DNA of 41,346 bases from Lachnospiraceae bacterium. GTDB lineage: Bacteria; Bacillota; Clostridia; Lachnospirales; Lachnospiraceae. Below the pieces are notes generated by a model. The model did not search any database, had not been told where the DNA came from, and worked only from the letters and a program-made list of their open reading frames with translations. Shown one piece after another: positions 8,207-16,701 of this stretch (its first letter is position 1; each line of letters starts with the position of its first letter). A program made the position numbers and the translations under genes. Where the stretch lies: contig CAJTFX010000038.1 in assembly GCA_910575555.1 (NCBI GenBank), positions 1 through 41,346 of the forward strand, in the 5' to 3' direction.

Positions 8207-8878
8207 ATGAAGTTTCGTCACGAATGGAAACACGAAATTAACCGTTCCGATATGCATGCGCTTCGTTCAAGGCTGCAGGCCGTTATGGCGATGGACGCAC
8301 ACGCTATAAACGGAACATACGAAATACGCAGCTTGTATTTTGACAACTTAGAGGACAAGGCGTTGTCAGAAAAAATAAACGGTGTGAATATGCGTGAAAA
8401 ATTTCGGGTTCGATATTACAACGGCGATCTGTCGTTTATCTTGCTTGAAAAGAAAAGCAAGATAAACGGTCTATGTCATAAAGAACAGGCGCAGCTGTCC
8501 GCAGCTGAGGCGCAGGCGGTTTCAGATTGCAATGTGGATATATTCAGAGAAAGCGTAAATCCACTGGTGCAGGAGCTGTATCTAAAAATGCAAACGCAGG
8601 GATTACAGCCCAAAACGATTGTTGAGTATACAAGAGAAGCGTTTGTGTATGCCCCCGGCAATGCGCGTGTTACTTTGGATTACAACATACGCACAGGAAT
8701 TAGGGGAACAGATTTTTTGAGGAATGATTGCGTTACGATTCCCGCAGGAGACGCGCCTGTTATCCTTGAAGTGAAGTGGGATGAATTTTTACCTTCGGTC
8801 ATTCGGGATATTGTTCAGTTAAACGGCAGACACAGCTCGGCGTTTTCCAAATACGCCGCCTGCCGAATTTACGGTTAA
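8207..8878 (+). CDS. VTC-domain polyphosphate polymerase-like protein
   Basis: A 223-residue protein of the VTC/TTM tunnel fold, related to the catalytic Vtc4 domain that makes polyphosphate from ATP. Visible features: N-terminal RHEWKHEI, RSLYFDN, the basic strands REKFRVRYYN and LLEKKSK, PKTIVEYTREAF, and ILEVKWDE near the C-terminus, which supply the alternating charged residues lining a TTM tunnel. The start at 8207 is used because AAAGGGGGTG precedes it; the GTG at 8186 has no ribosome site. No membrane segment. First gene of a unit with a DUF4956 membrane protein and a CotH-like protein, a triad known from many Clostridia. Polyphosphate synthesis is a family expectation, not shown here. 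Confidence 0.85.
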   Translation: MKFRHEWKHEINRSDMHALRSRLQAVMAMDAHAINGTYEIRSLYFDNLEDKALSEKINGVNMREKFRVRYYNGDLSFILLEKKSKINGLCHKEQAQLSAAEAQAVSDCNVDIFRESVNPLVQELYLKMQTQGLQPKTIVEYTREAFVYAPGNARVTLDYNIRTGIRGTDFLRNDCVTIPAGDAPVILEVKWDEFLPSVIRDIVQLNGRHSSAFSKYAACRIYG

Positions 8879-8911
8879 TCTGAAAAACTATATTTAAAGG
8901 AGTGTTATACT

Positions 8912-9583
8912 ATGACTTTTCAAGATATTTTTAAATCAAGCTTTTTGGAGAACATTTCCAGCGTAACTATATTAGATATGGTTCTCGCATTAACGCTTGC
9001 TTTTGGCATCGGCATGTTTATTTTTTGGATTTACAAAAAGACTTTTTCGGGAGTAATGTATTCGTCCTCATTCGGCGTTACCCTTGTTGCGCTTACGATG
9101 ATTTCAACCCTCGTTATTTTAGCGGTAACATCGAATGTTGTGCTTTCCCTCGGTATGGTGGGCGCATTGTCTATCGTTCGTTTCCGCACTGCCATTAAAG
9201 AACCTCTTGATATTGCGTTCCTGTTCTGGTCCATTGCAGGCGGTATTGTTTTAGCGGCAGGAATGATTCCGCTTGCTGTATTCGGCAGCGTTGTAATCGG
9301 TATTGTTCTTTTGGTGTTTGCAAACAAGAAGTCTCATCTTAATCCTTATATCGTAGTTATTCGCTGCGAAAATCACGACAGCGAAATAAAAGCTATGGAA
9401 TTTCTGAAGAAACAGGCAGGACGCTGCGTTTTGAAAAGCAAAACCGCTCAAAAAGGTTTTGTTGAAGTGAATGCGGAAATTCGTATGAAGGAAGACAATA
9501 CCGACTTTATCAATATTCTTTCAGAGATGAACGGTGTAAACAGTGCAGTTCTTGTAAGCTATAACGGCGATTATATGGGATAA
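8912..9583 (+). CDS. DUF4956 membrane protein
   Basis: Protein of 223 residues with about four hydrophobic segments in the first 140 (near residues 13-38, 47-66, 68-86 and 100-130), a conserved-looking loop GALSIVRFRTAIKEPLDIAF between them, and a soluble C-terminal domain of about 80 residues. This is the DUF4956 pattern. Function is not known; the constant placement between VTC and CotH genes suggests it anchors or channels the product of the VTC protein. AAGGAG lies just before the ATG, 33 nt after the VTC stop. Confidence 0.8.
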   Translation: MTFQDIFKSSFLENISSVTILDMVLALTLAFGIGMFIFWIYKKTFSGVMYSSSFGVTLVALTMISTLVILAVTSNVVLSLGMVGALSIVRFRTAIKEPLDIAFLFWSIAGGIVLAAGMIPLAVFGSVVIGIVLLVFANKKSHLNPYIVVIRCENHDSEIKAMEFLKKQAGRCVLKSKTAQKGFVEVNAEIRMKEDNTDFINILSEMNGVNSAVLVSYNGDYMG

Positions 9584-9594
9584 CGGAGGTAATT

Positions 9595-11295
9595 ATGTCA
9601 ACGCACAAATATATTGATAAAATTTGCTGCGTCATTGTTGTTTTTTCCTTGATTTTAACTGCTCTTTTTATGAACGCCAAATCTTTTGGAGTGGCAGAAG
9701 CTTCCAGGGTAAAGGGCTATGAAGCCGGTCTATTTGATACATCAAGGGTCCATACCATTGATATTGTTATGGACGATTGGGACAGCTTTATTGATACCTG
9801 CACAAATGAGGAGTATGCTCTTTGCTCCGTGGTTATTGATAATGAAGCATATAATAACGTAGCCATTCGTGCAAAAGGAAATACCTCTTTAACACAAGTG
9901 GCCAGCTATGGGAATGACCGTTACAGCTTCAAAATCGAATTTGATCACTATGACAAGACAAAGAACTACTACGGTCTGGATAAATTGAGTTTGAATAACA
10001 TCATACAGGATAACACCTATATGAAAGATTTTCTTTCTTATCAGATGATGCAGAAGCAGGGTGCAGACGCACCGCTTTGCAGCTATGTCAATATTACGGT
10101 AAACGGTGAGGACTGGGGTCTGTATTTAGCAGTTGAAAGTATTGAGGAAGCGTTCCTTGAACGAAATTACGGCAGTGACTACGGAGAATTATACAAGCCT
10201 GACAGTATGAGCATGGGCGGCGGCCGCGGTAACGGCAATAAGTTTGATATGGATGATTGGGCTGCCGAACTAAACGAAGAAACCACATCAGAAATGAAAG
10301 ATACTTTGGAAAAGACGGACGATACGCAGCCTGCAGATAAAGGCAATCAGACAAACAATTTGACGCCGCCAAGAGGTCAAAACGGTATGCAGCCGCCAGA
10401 TGGCAAAGTGCCTGCTGAGGGAGAAATGCCGCAGCCGCCAAATGGTGAGCGCCCGGCGGACAGTGATTTTCAAGGCGGAAAAATGCCTGTTCAAGGCCCA
10501 GCAGGCGTCGGAATGGGCAGCGATGATGTAAAACTTATCTACTCTGACGATGAGTATGACAGTTATGCAAATATTTTTGATAATGCTAAGACGGATGTTA
10601 CCGATGCAGATAAAGATCGTCTGATTGCGTCATTAAAACAGCTTAACAGCAACGAAAATATTGACGAGACTGTAAATATTGATGAAGTCATTCGGTATTT
10701 TGTAGTCCATAATTTCGTCTGTAATTTTGACAGCTACACGGGGCCGATGATTCATAATTACTACCTTTATGAAAAAGACGGGCAGCTTTCTATGATACCT
10801 TGGGATTATAACCTTGCTTTCGGCGGATTTCAAGATGTGAAAGACGCAACCTCTCTTGTCAACTATCCGATAGATTCTCCTGTTTTAAACGGAACAGCGG
10901 ATTCCAGACCGATGCTTGCCTGGATTTTCAGTAATGAAGAATACACCGAGCTGTATCACAGATACTTTGCTGAATTTATCGAAACTTACTTTGACAGCGG
11001 ATATTTTTCAGAAATGATTGATTCTACCAGAGAAATGATTGCACCTTTCGTAGAAAGCGATGCAACAAAATTCTGTACTTATGAGGAATTCCAGACAGGC
11101 GTTGATGTTCTGAAAGAATTTTGCTTACTCCGTGCAGAAAGTGTGAGCGGGCAGCTGGACGGTACGATTGCTTCTGACTCTGACGGACAGGCACAGAACA
11201 GCAGTTCATTGATTGACGCTTCCGCTCTCAACATTTCGGATATGGGTTCTATGGAACATGGCAAAGGCAGTGGAATGGATAAACCGAATCGTTAA
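9595..11295 (+). CDS. CotH-kinase family protein, membrane anchored
   Basis: A 566-residue protein with an N-terminal signal/anchor helix (about 10-28), so the body is probably outside the cell. The CotH fold is recognisable by VAIRAKGNTS, the KLSLNNIIQD segment, the LYLAVESIEEAFL stretch and IPWDYNLAFGGF near residue 400. CotH of Bacillus phosphorylates spore-coat proteins; non-spore CotH proteins of this kind are uncharacterised. A low-complexity insert (about residues 255-300) rich in P, G, M, Q and N splits the kinase fold. Starts 11 nt after DUF4956 with GGAGG before the ATG, so it is the third gene of the operon. A Ser/Thr-rich tail follows residue 530. Confidence 0.82.
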   Translation: MSTHKYIDKICCVIVVFSLILTALFMNAKSFGVAEASRVKGYEAGLFDTSRVHTIDIVMDDWDSFIDTCTNEEYALCSVVIDNEAYNNVAIRAKGNTSLTQVASYGNDRYSFKIEFDHYDKTKNYYGLDKLSLNNIIQDNTYMKDFLSYQMMQKQGADAPLCSYVNITVNGEDWGLYLAVESIEEAFLERNYGSDYGELYKPDSMSMGGGRGNGNKFDMDDWAAELNEETTSEMKDTLEKTDDTQPADKGNQTNNLTPPRGQNGMQPPDGKVPAEGEMPQPPNGERPADSDFQGGKMPVQGPAGVGMGSDDVKLIYSDDEYDSYANIFDNAKTDVTDADKDRLIASLKQLNSNENIDETVNIDEVIRYFVVHNFVCNFDSYTGPMIHNYYLYEKDGQLSMIPWDYNLAFGGFQDVKDATSLVNYPIDSPVLNGTADSRPMLAWIFSNEEYTELYHRYFAEFIETYFDSGYFSEMIDSTREMIAPFVESDATKFCTYEEFQTGVDVLKEFCLLRAESVSGQLDGTIASDSDGQAQNSSSLIDASALNISDMGSMEHGKGSGMDKPNR

Positions 11296-11396
11296 AATGA
11301 CGCGCCTCGGATGAACCGATGGATGTTGAAGGAAACGGAACGCAGCAAGAACAAAATGATAGTGACTTTTTTGTTCACAGATTTATCACCGCGATC

Positions 11397-11428
11397 TTTA
11401 GTCTGCCTTTAGCTTTATTTTTTAAAAT
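11397..11428 (+). promoter_or_regulatory. Promoter P4 with 11-bp direct repeats (exporter cluster)
   Basis: TTTAGTC (11397-11403), 4 nt, TTTAGCT (11408-11414), 8 nt, TAAAAT (11423-11428), about 36 nt before the ATPase gene. Both half-sites share CTTTAG with their preceding base. Same geometry as P1-P3, with no -35 hexamer. The gap 11296-11463 holds no gene or clear terminator. Confidence 0.68.
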
Positions 11429-11463
11429 GAAAAGCGTAATGAAAAGAAGCAAGGAGGGTTATT

Positions 11464-12414
11464 ATGATCAGGGTGGAACATTTGACAAAATATTATGGCG
11501 ATGTTATGGCGCTGAATGATTTGTCTTTTGAAATTGACGAGGGTCATGTATACGGATTCTTAGGGGCAAACGGTGCGGGAAAGTCGACCACAATGAATAT
11601 TATGACGGGATGTTTGTCTGCTACGGATGGGAAAGTCAGCATTGATGGGTACGATATTTTTGAAAAACCGGAGAAAGCGAAGAAACTGATGGGCTATCTT
11701 CCGGAGCTGCCGCCGCTGTATATGAATGAAACCCCTGCGGAATACCTGAGGTTTGTAGGAGAGGCAAAGGGACTGAAAGGGGCAGAACTTAAGCGGCAGG
11801 TGGAGGAAGTAATGGAACAGACCAATATAGGAGGTATAAAGAATCGTCTGATTTCGGCGCTTTCCAAGGGCTACCGGCAAAGGGTGGGAATTGCTCAGGC
11901 ATTGCTTGGAAATCCCAAAGTGATTATTTTAGATGAGCCCACCGTAGGTCTTGATCCCATTCAGATTATAGAAATCCGTGATTTAATCGGACAGCTTGGA
12001 GAGAACCATACGGTTATTTTAAGTTCCCATATTTTATCAGAAGTGCAGGCTATTTGTGAAAAAGTGCTGATTATTGCTCAGGGAAAACTGGTTGCTTTTG
12101 ATACGCCGAGGAATCTTGAAAAGCTCATGCTGTCCTCCAATCAGGTATCATTTACGGCGGAAGCCTCTGTGGATGAGGCGTCAGAAATTATGGAGCGTAT
12201 GGAGTTTGCTGAGGAATATCAGGTTGAAAAGAGAGAAGATGATGCGGTAAATATTTTTGTAAAAACAGATTCAGCCAATGTCAGGGATATCTGCAGGCAG
12301 ATTTTTTTCGCTTTTGCAGATCAGGGCAATGCAATTATTGAGATGGAGGCAAAGAAAGCCAATCTGGAGGATGTGTTTATCGAACTCACAGAAGGAAGCG
12401 GGGTGGAAGAATGA
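11464..12414 (+). CDS. ABC transporter ATPase, GldA/NatA type
   Basis: ATP-binding subunit of 316 residues. Walker A GANGAGKST (about 34-42), signature LSKGYRQRVGIAQ, Walker B VIILDEPTVGLDP, switch histidine in ILSSHIL, then a C-terminal regulatory extension of about 100 residues. The LSKGYRQR signature is characteristic of the GldA/NatA/CcmA-like export ATPases. AAGGAGGG precedes the ATG. The stop overlaps the permease start by 4 nt, and the next three genes also overlap, so all four are one transcript. It energises the permease at 12411. Confidence 0.93.
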   Translation: MIRVEHLTKYYGDVMALNDLSFEIDEGHVYGFLGANGAGKSTTMNIMTGCLSATDGKVSIDGYDIFEKPEKAKKLMGYLPELPPLYMNETPAEYLRFVGEAKGLKGAELKRQVEEVMEQTNIGGIKNRLISALSKGYRQRVGIAQALLGNPKVIILDEPTVGLDPIQIIEIRDLIGQLGENHTVILSSHILSEVQAICEKVLIIAQGKLVAFDTPRNLEKLMLSSNQVSFTAEASVDEASEIMERMEFAEEYQVEKREDDAVNIFVKTDSANVRDICRQIFFAFADQGNAIIEMEAKKANLEDVFIELTEGSGVEE

Positions 12415-13274
12415 TTGCCGTGTGGAAACATGAACTGTCCAATTATTTTCATTCCCTGACAGCATATATTTTCTCAGCATTTTTGCTGGCGTTGGTAGGA
12501 CTGGGCGCCATGCTTTACAATATTCAGTCGGCAGTGGCAAATTTTGAGTATGTTCTGAGCTTTGTCAGCCTTGGATTTGTGGTTATGATTCCGATTGTAA
12601 CAATGCGTGTGGTGGCGGAGGAAAGGAAGCAGAAAACAGATCAGCTTTTGTATTCCCTTCCGCTGAAAACAACACATATTATTTTAGGAAAATATCTGGC
12701 GCTGTTGGTTGTATATCTGGCGCCCCTTCTGATTATTTCGTTTTATCCGCTGATTTTTGCTCAGTTTGGGGAAGTGTATCTTCCAACCTCTTTTGGTTCC
12801 CTGTTTGCTTTTTTTATGATGGGGGCGGCGTTGCTTGCTGTTGGCATATTTATTTCTTCTCTGACAGAAAATACAGGATTTGCCGCAGGTATTGCCATAT
12901 CGGTTATTTTGCTGAATTATTACAGTGTTACTTTGGCAGAATATGTATCTTCTACCTCATTGGGTTCTGCAATTGCCTTTGCAGGAATAGCGGCAGTTCT
13001 TGGGTTTGTGGTCAGGTATGTCACAAAACATAATAGGCTGGCTTATGGAGTTGCAGTTGCCCTGTGTCTGGCGGTACTGGGAGTATATGCTTTGGACAGA
13101 TCCAAATTTGAAGGGCTTTTGCCGGATATAATGACGAAATTATCACTGTTTGAACGTTTTTATAAATTTGTCAACGGTGTGTTTGACCTGACAGCAATTA
13201 TTTATTACATCACAGTGATTGTATTTTTTCTATTTTTGTCGGTGCAGTCCCTTGAGAAACGGAGGTACAATTGA
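12411..13274 (+). CDS. ABC-2 type permease, GldF-like
   Basis: A 287-residue membrane protein with about six helices. Two hydrophobic segments near residues 15-35 and 42-65 flank an MRVVAEERKQKTDQLLYSLPLK loop typical of ABC-2 permeases, where it contacts the ATPase. Overlaps the ATPase gene by 4 nt and the GldG-like gene by 4 nt. With the ATPase it forms the transport core; substrate unknown. Confidence 0.88.
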   Translation: MIAVWKHELSNYFHSLTAYIFSAFLLALVGLGAMLYNIQSAVANFEYVLSFVSLGFVVMIPIVTMRVVAEERKQKTDQLLYSLPLKTTHIILGKYLALLVVYLAPLLIISFYPLIFAQFGEVYLPTSFGSLFAFFMMGAALLAVGIFISSLTENTGFAAGIAISVILLNYYSVTLAEYVSSTSLGSAIAFAGIAAVLGFVVRYVTKHNRLAYGVAVALCLAVLGVYALDRSKFEGLLPDIMTKLSLFERFYKFVNGVFDLTAIIYYITVIVFFLFLSVQSLEKRRYN

Positions 13275-14722
13275 TGAAAAAAATAAAACTGCCAAATAAA
13301 TCAGACCAGAGAACCCGGGGACGGATTGCATTTCTGGGAGGATCTTATTCTCTGGCGCTTACAGGAATTGTACTGGCAATTCTGGTTGCAGTTAATGTTC
13401 TTGCCGAGGCGCTTCCGGCTGCGCTTACTCAGTTTGATATCAGTTCCACGAAACTTTACTCTATTACCAGTAATACGAAAGCAGTGGTAAATGCGCTTAA
13501 AAAGGATGTGACCATCTATTGGGTGGTTCAGTCTGAGAAAGAGGACGATGTAATTTCTAACCTGTTGGAAAAGTATGAAAGCCTGTCAGAACGTATTGAG
13601 GTTGTGAAGAAAAATCCGGATGTATACCCCACATTTACCCAGCAGTATACGTCGGAAAGCGTGCCCAACAACAGTTTGATTGTGGAATGCGGGGAAAGCA
13701 GCCGCTACATTAGTTATAATGAAATTTATGTGACGGAAACAAGCATATCGTCTTATTCCTATGAAACGTCTTTTGATGGTGAGGGAGCGATTACATCCGC
13801 AATTGATTACGTGATCAGTGAGGATCATCCGCAGCTTTATGTAACGGAGGGACATGGAGAGGCTGAAATGTCAGAGGTATTTTCCGAGCAGATCAGAAAA
13901 CAGAATATAGAAGTGACCAGCTTTACTTTACTGAAGGAGGATACGGTTCCAAAAGAAGCTGATGTGGTTTTGATTTATGCGCCGACCAGTGATATTTCCA
14001 GGGAAGAAAAGGAAATGCTGTCGGAATATACAAAAAATGGAGGAAAACTGATGGTGTTGGCAGGCCCGACAGAAGAGGGAACCCTGGCCAATCTGTACAG
14101 TATTTTGAAGGAATATGATATTGAGGCAGAAGAGGGAGTTGTAGTGGAGGGAGACAGAGAGCGCTATGCGTTCCAACAGCCTTATATATTATTGCCCGAT
14201 ATGGCCGATCATGAGATTACCAATCCGCTGACTGAGGGAAATTATTACGCCATCATGCCGCTTGTTCAGGGAATGAAGGTCAATGACGCTTCGGAGGCAG
14301 TTACGGCGCTTTTGAGTACGTCAGACAAGGCGTTCAGCAAATCAGCAGGATATGATATTTCCACATATGAAAAAGAAGAAGGAGACGCGGATGGGCCCTT
14401 TGCGGCGGCAGTATCAGTGGATTGTGGGAATGACGGTCAGATTATATGGTTTGCCTCCTCGTATTTCCTCGATGAGCTGTATAATTCTTATTCTTCCGGC
14501 GCAAATCTGGATTTGGGAATGAACGCTCTGTCCGCAATGATTGGGGAGCGGGAGGCCTTGGCTATCCGAAGCAAATCCTTAAGCTATCAGTACCTTACCA
14601 TAAATGAATCTACAGCTTCATATTTGAAGGTAATTATGATCGGCGTATTTCCGCTGATGTTTCTGGTGTATGGCATCTATGTGATTATAAGCAGAAGGAG
14701 GAAACAGAATGAACCGGTCTAA
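13271..14722 (+). CDS. GldG-like ABC-associated envelope protein
   Basis: Protein of 483 residues with an N-terminal helix (about 28-50), a large extracytoplasmic region and a C-terminal helix (about 450-475) followed by a basic tail RRRKQN. The extracellular region resembles the Gldg/IFT52-like domain: FDISSTKLYSITSNTKAVVN, then PQLYVTEGHGEAEMSE and KEADVVLIYAPTSDIS. Such proteins accompany GldAF-type exporters. Probably binds or positions the exported substrate. Overlaps its neighbours on both sides. Confidence 0.82.
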   Translation: MMKKIKLPNKSDQRTRGRIAFLGGSYSLALTGIVLAILVAVNVLAEALPAALTQFDISSTKLYSITSNTKAVVNALKKDVTIYWVVQSEKEDDVISNLLEKYESLSERIEVVKKNPDVYPTFTQQYTSESVPNNSLIVECGESSRYISYNEIYVTETSISSYSYETSFDGEGAITSAIDYVISEDHPQLYVTEGHGEAEMSEVFSEQIRKQNIEVTSFTLLKEDTVPKEADVVLIYAPTSDISREEKEMLSEYTKNGGKLMVLAGPTEEGTLANLYSILKEYDIEAEEGVVVEGDRERYAFQQPYILLPDMADHEITNPLTEGNYYAIMPLVQGMKVNDASEAVTALLSTSDKAFSKSAGYDISTYEKEEGDADGPFAAAVSVDCGNDGQIIWFASSYFLDELYNSYSSGANLDLGMNALSAMIGEREALAIRSKSLSYQYLTINESTASYLKVIMIGVFPLMFLVYGIYVIISRRRKQNEPV

Positions 14723-16106
14723 AAAAATATGTGTTTTACTGGCCCTTCTGATTGCAGTGTCTCTTGCGGCTTTTGGCGTCAGCCGTTACGAACAGCATAA
14801 GGAAGAAATCAAAAACAGTGATGAAGTGATACTGGAATTGAAAAATGAGGATGTAAAATCACTTTCCTGGGAATATGAGGAAACAAAACTGGCGTTCCAT
14901 AAGGATGAAACATGGATGTATGACGACGATGAAACTTTTCCGGTAAGTAAAGATAAAGTGGAGCAGCTGCTTGGGGTGTTTGAGTCTTTCGGCGTTTCTT
15001 TTATTATCAAAAATGTGGAAGACTATGCCCAGTACGGACTGGATGATCCGGCCTGCAGCATCCGGATAGAAACAGACGACAAGACGTATGAAATTCTTCT
15101 GGGGGATTACAGCGTCATGGATGAAGAACGTTATGTATCCATCGGGGACGGCAATGTATATCTTGCATCCAGTGATCCAATGGAATTCTTTCAGCTTGAA
15201 TTGAAAGATATGATTGAAAACGATAAGATTCCTTCTATAGATAAGGCGGAAGAAATTGTATTTGCGGGCAGTGAATCTTATAAAATTGTTTATCAGGAGG
15301 AAAGCGCTCATACTTATAATGAAGAAGATGTATATTTTGTCAAAGAGGATCAGTCGTATCTTCCGCTGGATACGTCAGCAGTGGAGCGTTATCTGTCATC
15401 TGTCAGCAGTCTGAGCGTCAGCAATTATGTGTCTTACCATGCAGAGGAAGAAGAACTTGCCCGTTACGGTCTGGATACGCCGGAACTTCAGATAACTGTG
15501 CAATATCCGGTTCTGAAGGAAGAGGGTGACGAAGAGGAAATCAAGTCTTTTGTGCTGAATCTGTCACGTTCTGCGGAAGAAAAGGCGAAAGAGAAAGACG
15601 GTGAAGAAGGGCAGGATTCAGCGCCCGCCTATTTCCGGGTGGGAGAATCCCGGATTATTTATGAAATCACCGGAGCAGAGTATGAAAGCCTGCTAGCTGC
15701 ATCTTATAATGATCTGCGTCATCAACAAGTGATTTGGGCGGATTTTGCGGATGTGTATCAGGTGGATATTTCACTGGACGGACAGGATTATACCTTAAGT
15801 GCAAAAGAAGAAAAGGATGAAACCATTTGGTATTATCAGGACAAGGAAATAGATATTGCAGATTTTCAAAGTGCGCTTTCCATGCTTACGGCATCTGAAT
15901 TTACTGATAAAATGGACACGGAGAAAGAAGAAATCAGCCTGACGGTGTATCTTGGCGGTGAAAAGGATACTGAAGTTCAGATAAGCCTGTACCGGCAGGA
16001 TGGCAGCAATTGTGCTGCAGCTGTGGATGGAACTCCGGTGTCCCTGGTAAACAGAAGCTATGCGGTGGATCTGGTAGAAGCAGTTCATGCCATTGTTTTG
16101 AATTAA
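14709..16106 (+). CDS. DUF4340 extracellular protein of the exporter cluster
   Basis: A 465-residue protein with an N-terminal signal/anchor helix (about 6-23), then an acidic extracellular body. Two DUF4340-like units are visible, each with a YGLD-type motif (YAQYGLDDPACSI near residue 108; ARYGLDTPELQI near 255) and a following beta-rich segment such as YEILLGDYS. AGAAGGAGG precedes the ATG, which overlaps GldG by 14 nt. Last gene of the four-gene cluster; no terminator is evident after it. Function is unknown, presumed accessory to the exporter. Confidence 0.82.
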   Translation: MNRSKKICVLLALLIAVSLAAFGVSRYEQHKEEIKNSDEVILELKNEDVKSLSWEYEETKLAFHKDETWMYDDDETFPVSKDKVEQLLGVFESFGVSFIIKNVEDYAQYGLDDPACSIRIETDDKTYEILLGDYSVMDEERYVSIGDGNVYLASSDPMEFFQLELKDMIENDKIPSIDKAEEIVFAGSESYKIVYQEESAHTYNEEDVYFVKEDQSYLPLDTSAVERYLSSVSSLSVSNYVSYHAEEEELARYGLDTPELQITVQYPVLKEEGDEEEIKSFVLNLSRSAEEKAKEKDGEEGQDSAPAYFRVGESRIIYEITGAEYESLLAASYNDLRHQQVIWADFADVYQVDISLDGQDYTLSAKEEKDETIWYYQDKEIDIADFQSALSMLTASEFTDKMDTEKEEISLTVYLGGEKDTEVQISLYRQDGSNCAAAVDGTPVSLVNRSYAVDLVEAVHAIVLN

Positions 16107-16163
16107 GGCCGCAAATCCTGGTAAAATTCCTAAAAACCTATTCCATCCAGACAGCCGTTGGAG

Positions 16164-16169
16164 TATAAT
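16164..16169 (+). promoter_or_regulatory. Probable -10 box before the YccF-like gene
   Basis: TATAAT (16164-16169) lies 37 nt before the preferred start. The candidate -35 17 nt upstream (TTCCAT) is weak. Confidence 0.4.
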
Positions 16170-16206
16170 AAAGAAAAGATTCATGGATGAGAATAAGGAG
16201 GAAAAG

Positions 16207-16572
16207 ATGGGCTGTTTGGGTAATTTGATCTGGTTTTTATGCGGCGGATTATGGCAGGGAATCTGCTGGATGGCTGCAGGGCTTTTGTGGTGCATTACGA
16301 TTGTGGGGATTCCCATAGGGACCCAGTGTTTTAAGTTTGCGTCTCTGGCATTCTTTCCCTTTGGAAAAGAAGTAGAATATGGCGGAGGAACCTGGTCTGT
16401 GCTTGCAAATATTTTATGGCTGCTGATAAGCGGAATTCCGTTGGCTGTGTCTGCGGCCATAAACGGCATTTTACTGTGCTGTACCATTATAGGGATTCCT
16501 TTTGGAATCCAGTGTTTTAAAATCGCCAAGCTGGCTTTGATGCCCTTTGGGGCAATTGTGCGCTGCTGCTGA
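16207..16572 (+). CDS. YccF-domain inner membrane protein
   Basis: Small membrane protein of 121 residues made of two similar halves, each with a hydrophobic stretch followed by a G-IP-G-QCFK-A-LA-PFG motif (GIPIGTQCFKFASLAFFPFG and GIPFGIQCFKIAKLALMPFG). That is the duplicated YccF domain. Function unknown in the literature I can recall. The start at 16207 is chosen because AAGGAGG (16195-16201) is 5 nt upstream; the ATG at 16183 lies before that ribosome site. The 130-nt gap to rubrerythrin holds no clear element. Confidence 0.88.
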   Translation: MGCLGNLIWFLCGGLWQGICWMAAGLLWCITIVGIPIGTQCFKFASLAFFPFGKEVEYGGGTWSVLANILWLLISGIPLAVSAAINGILLCCTIIGIPFGIQCFKIAKLALMPFGAIVRCC

Positions 16573-16701
16573 TATGTGTTTCAAATATGCTCTGGAGCAG
16601 GCGGGAAGCCTGCATTGGCAGAACAAGTATAAAATTCTTTTTTCTGCACATTCTATTCCGGTAAATATTATGAGATTGGAAAAGAAAGGCAGGAAATTAT
16701 T

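Noticed and set aside
11319-11519. 66-codon plus frame between CotH and the ATPase gene
   Set aside because: Overlaps promoter P4 and the ATPase start in another frame; no ribosome site of its own and no domain.
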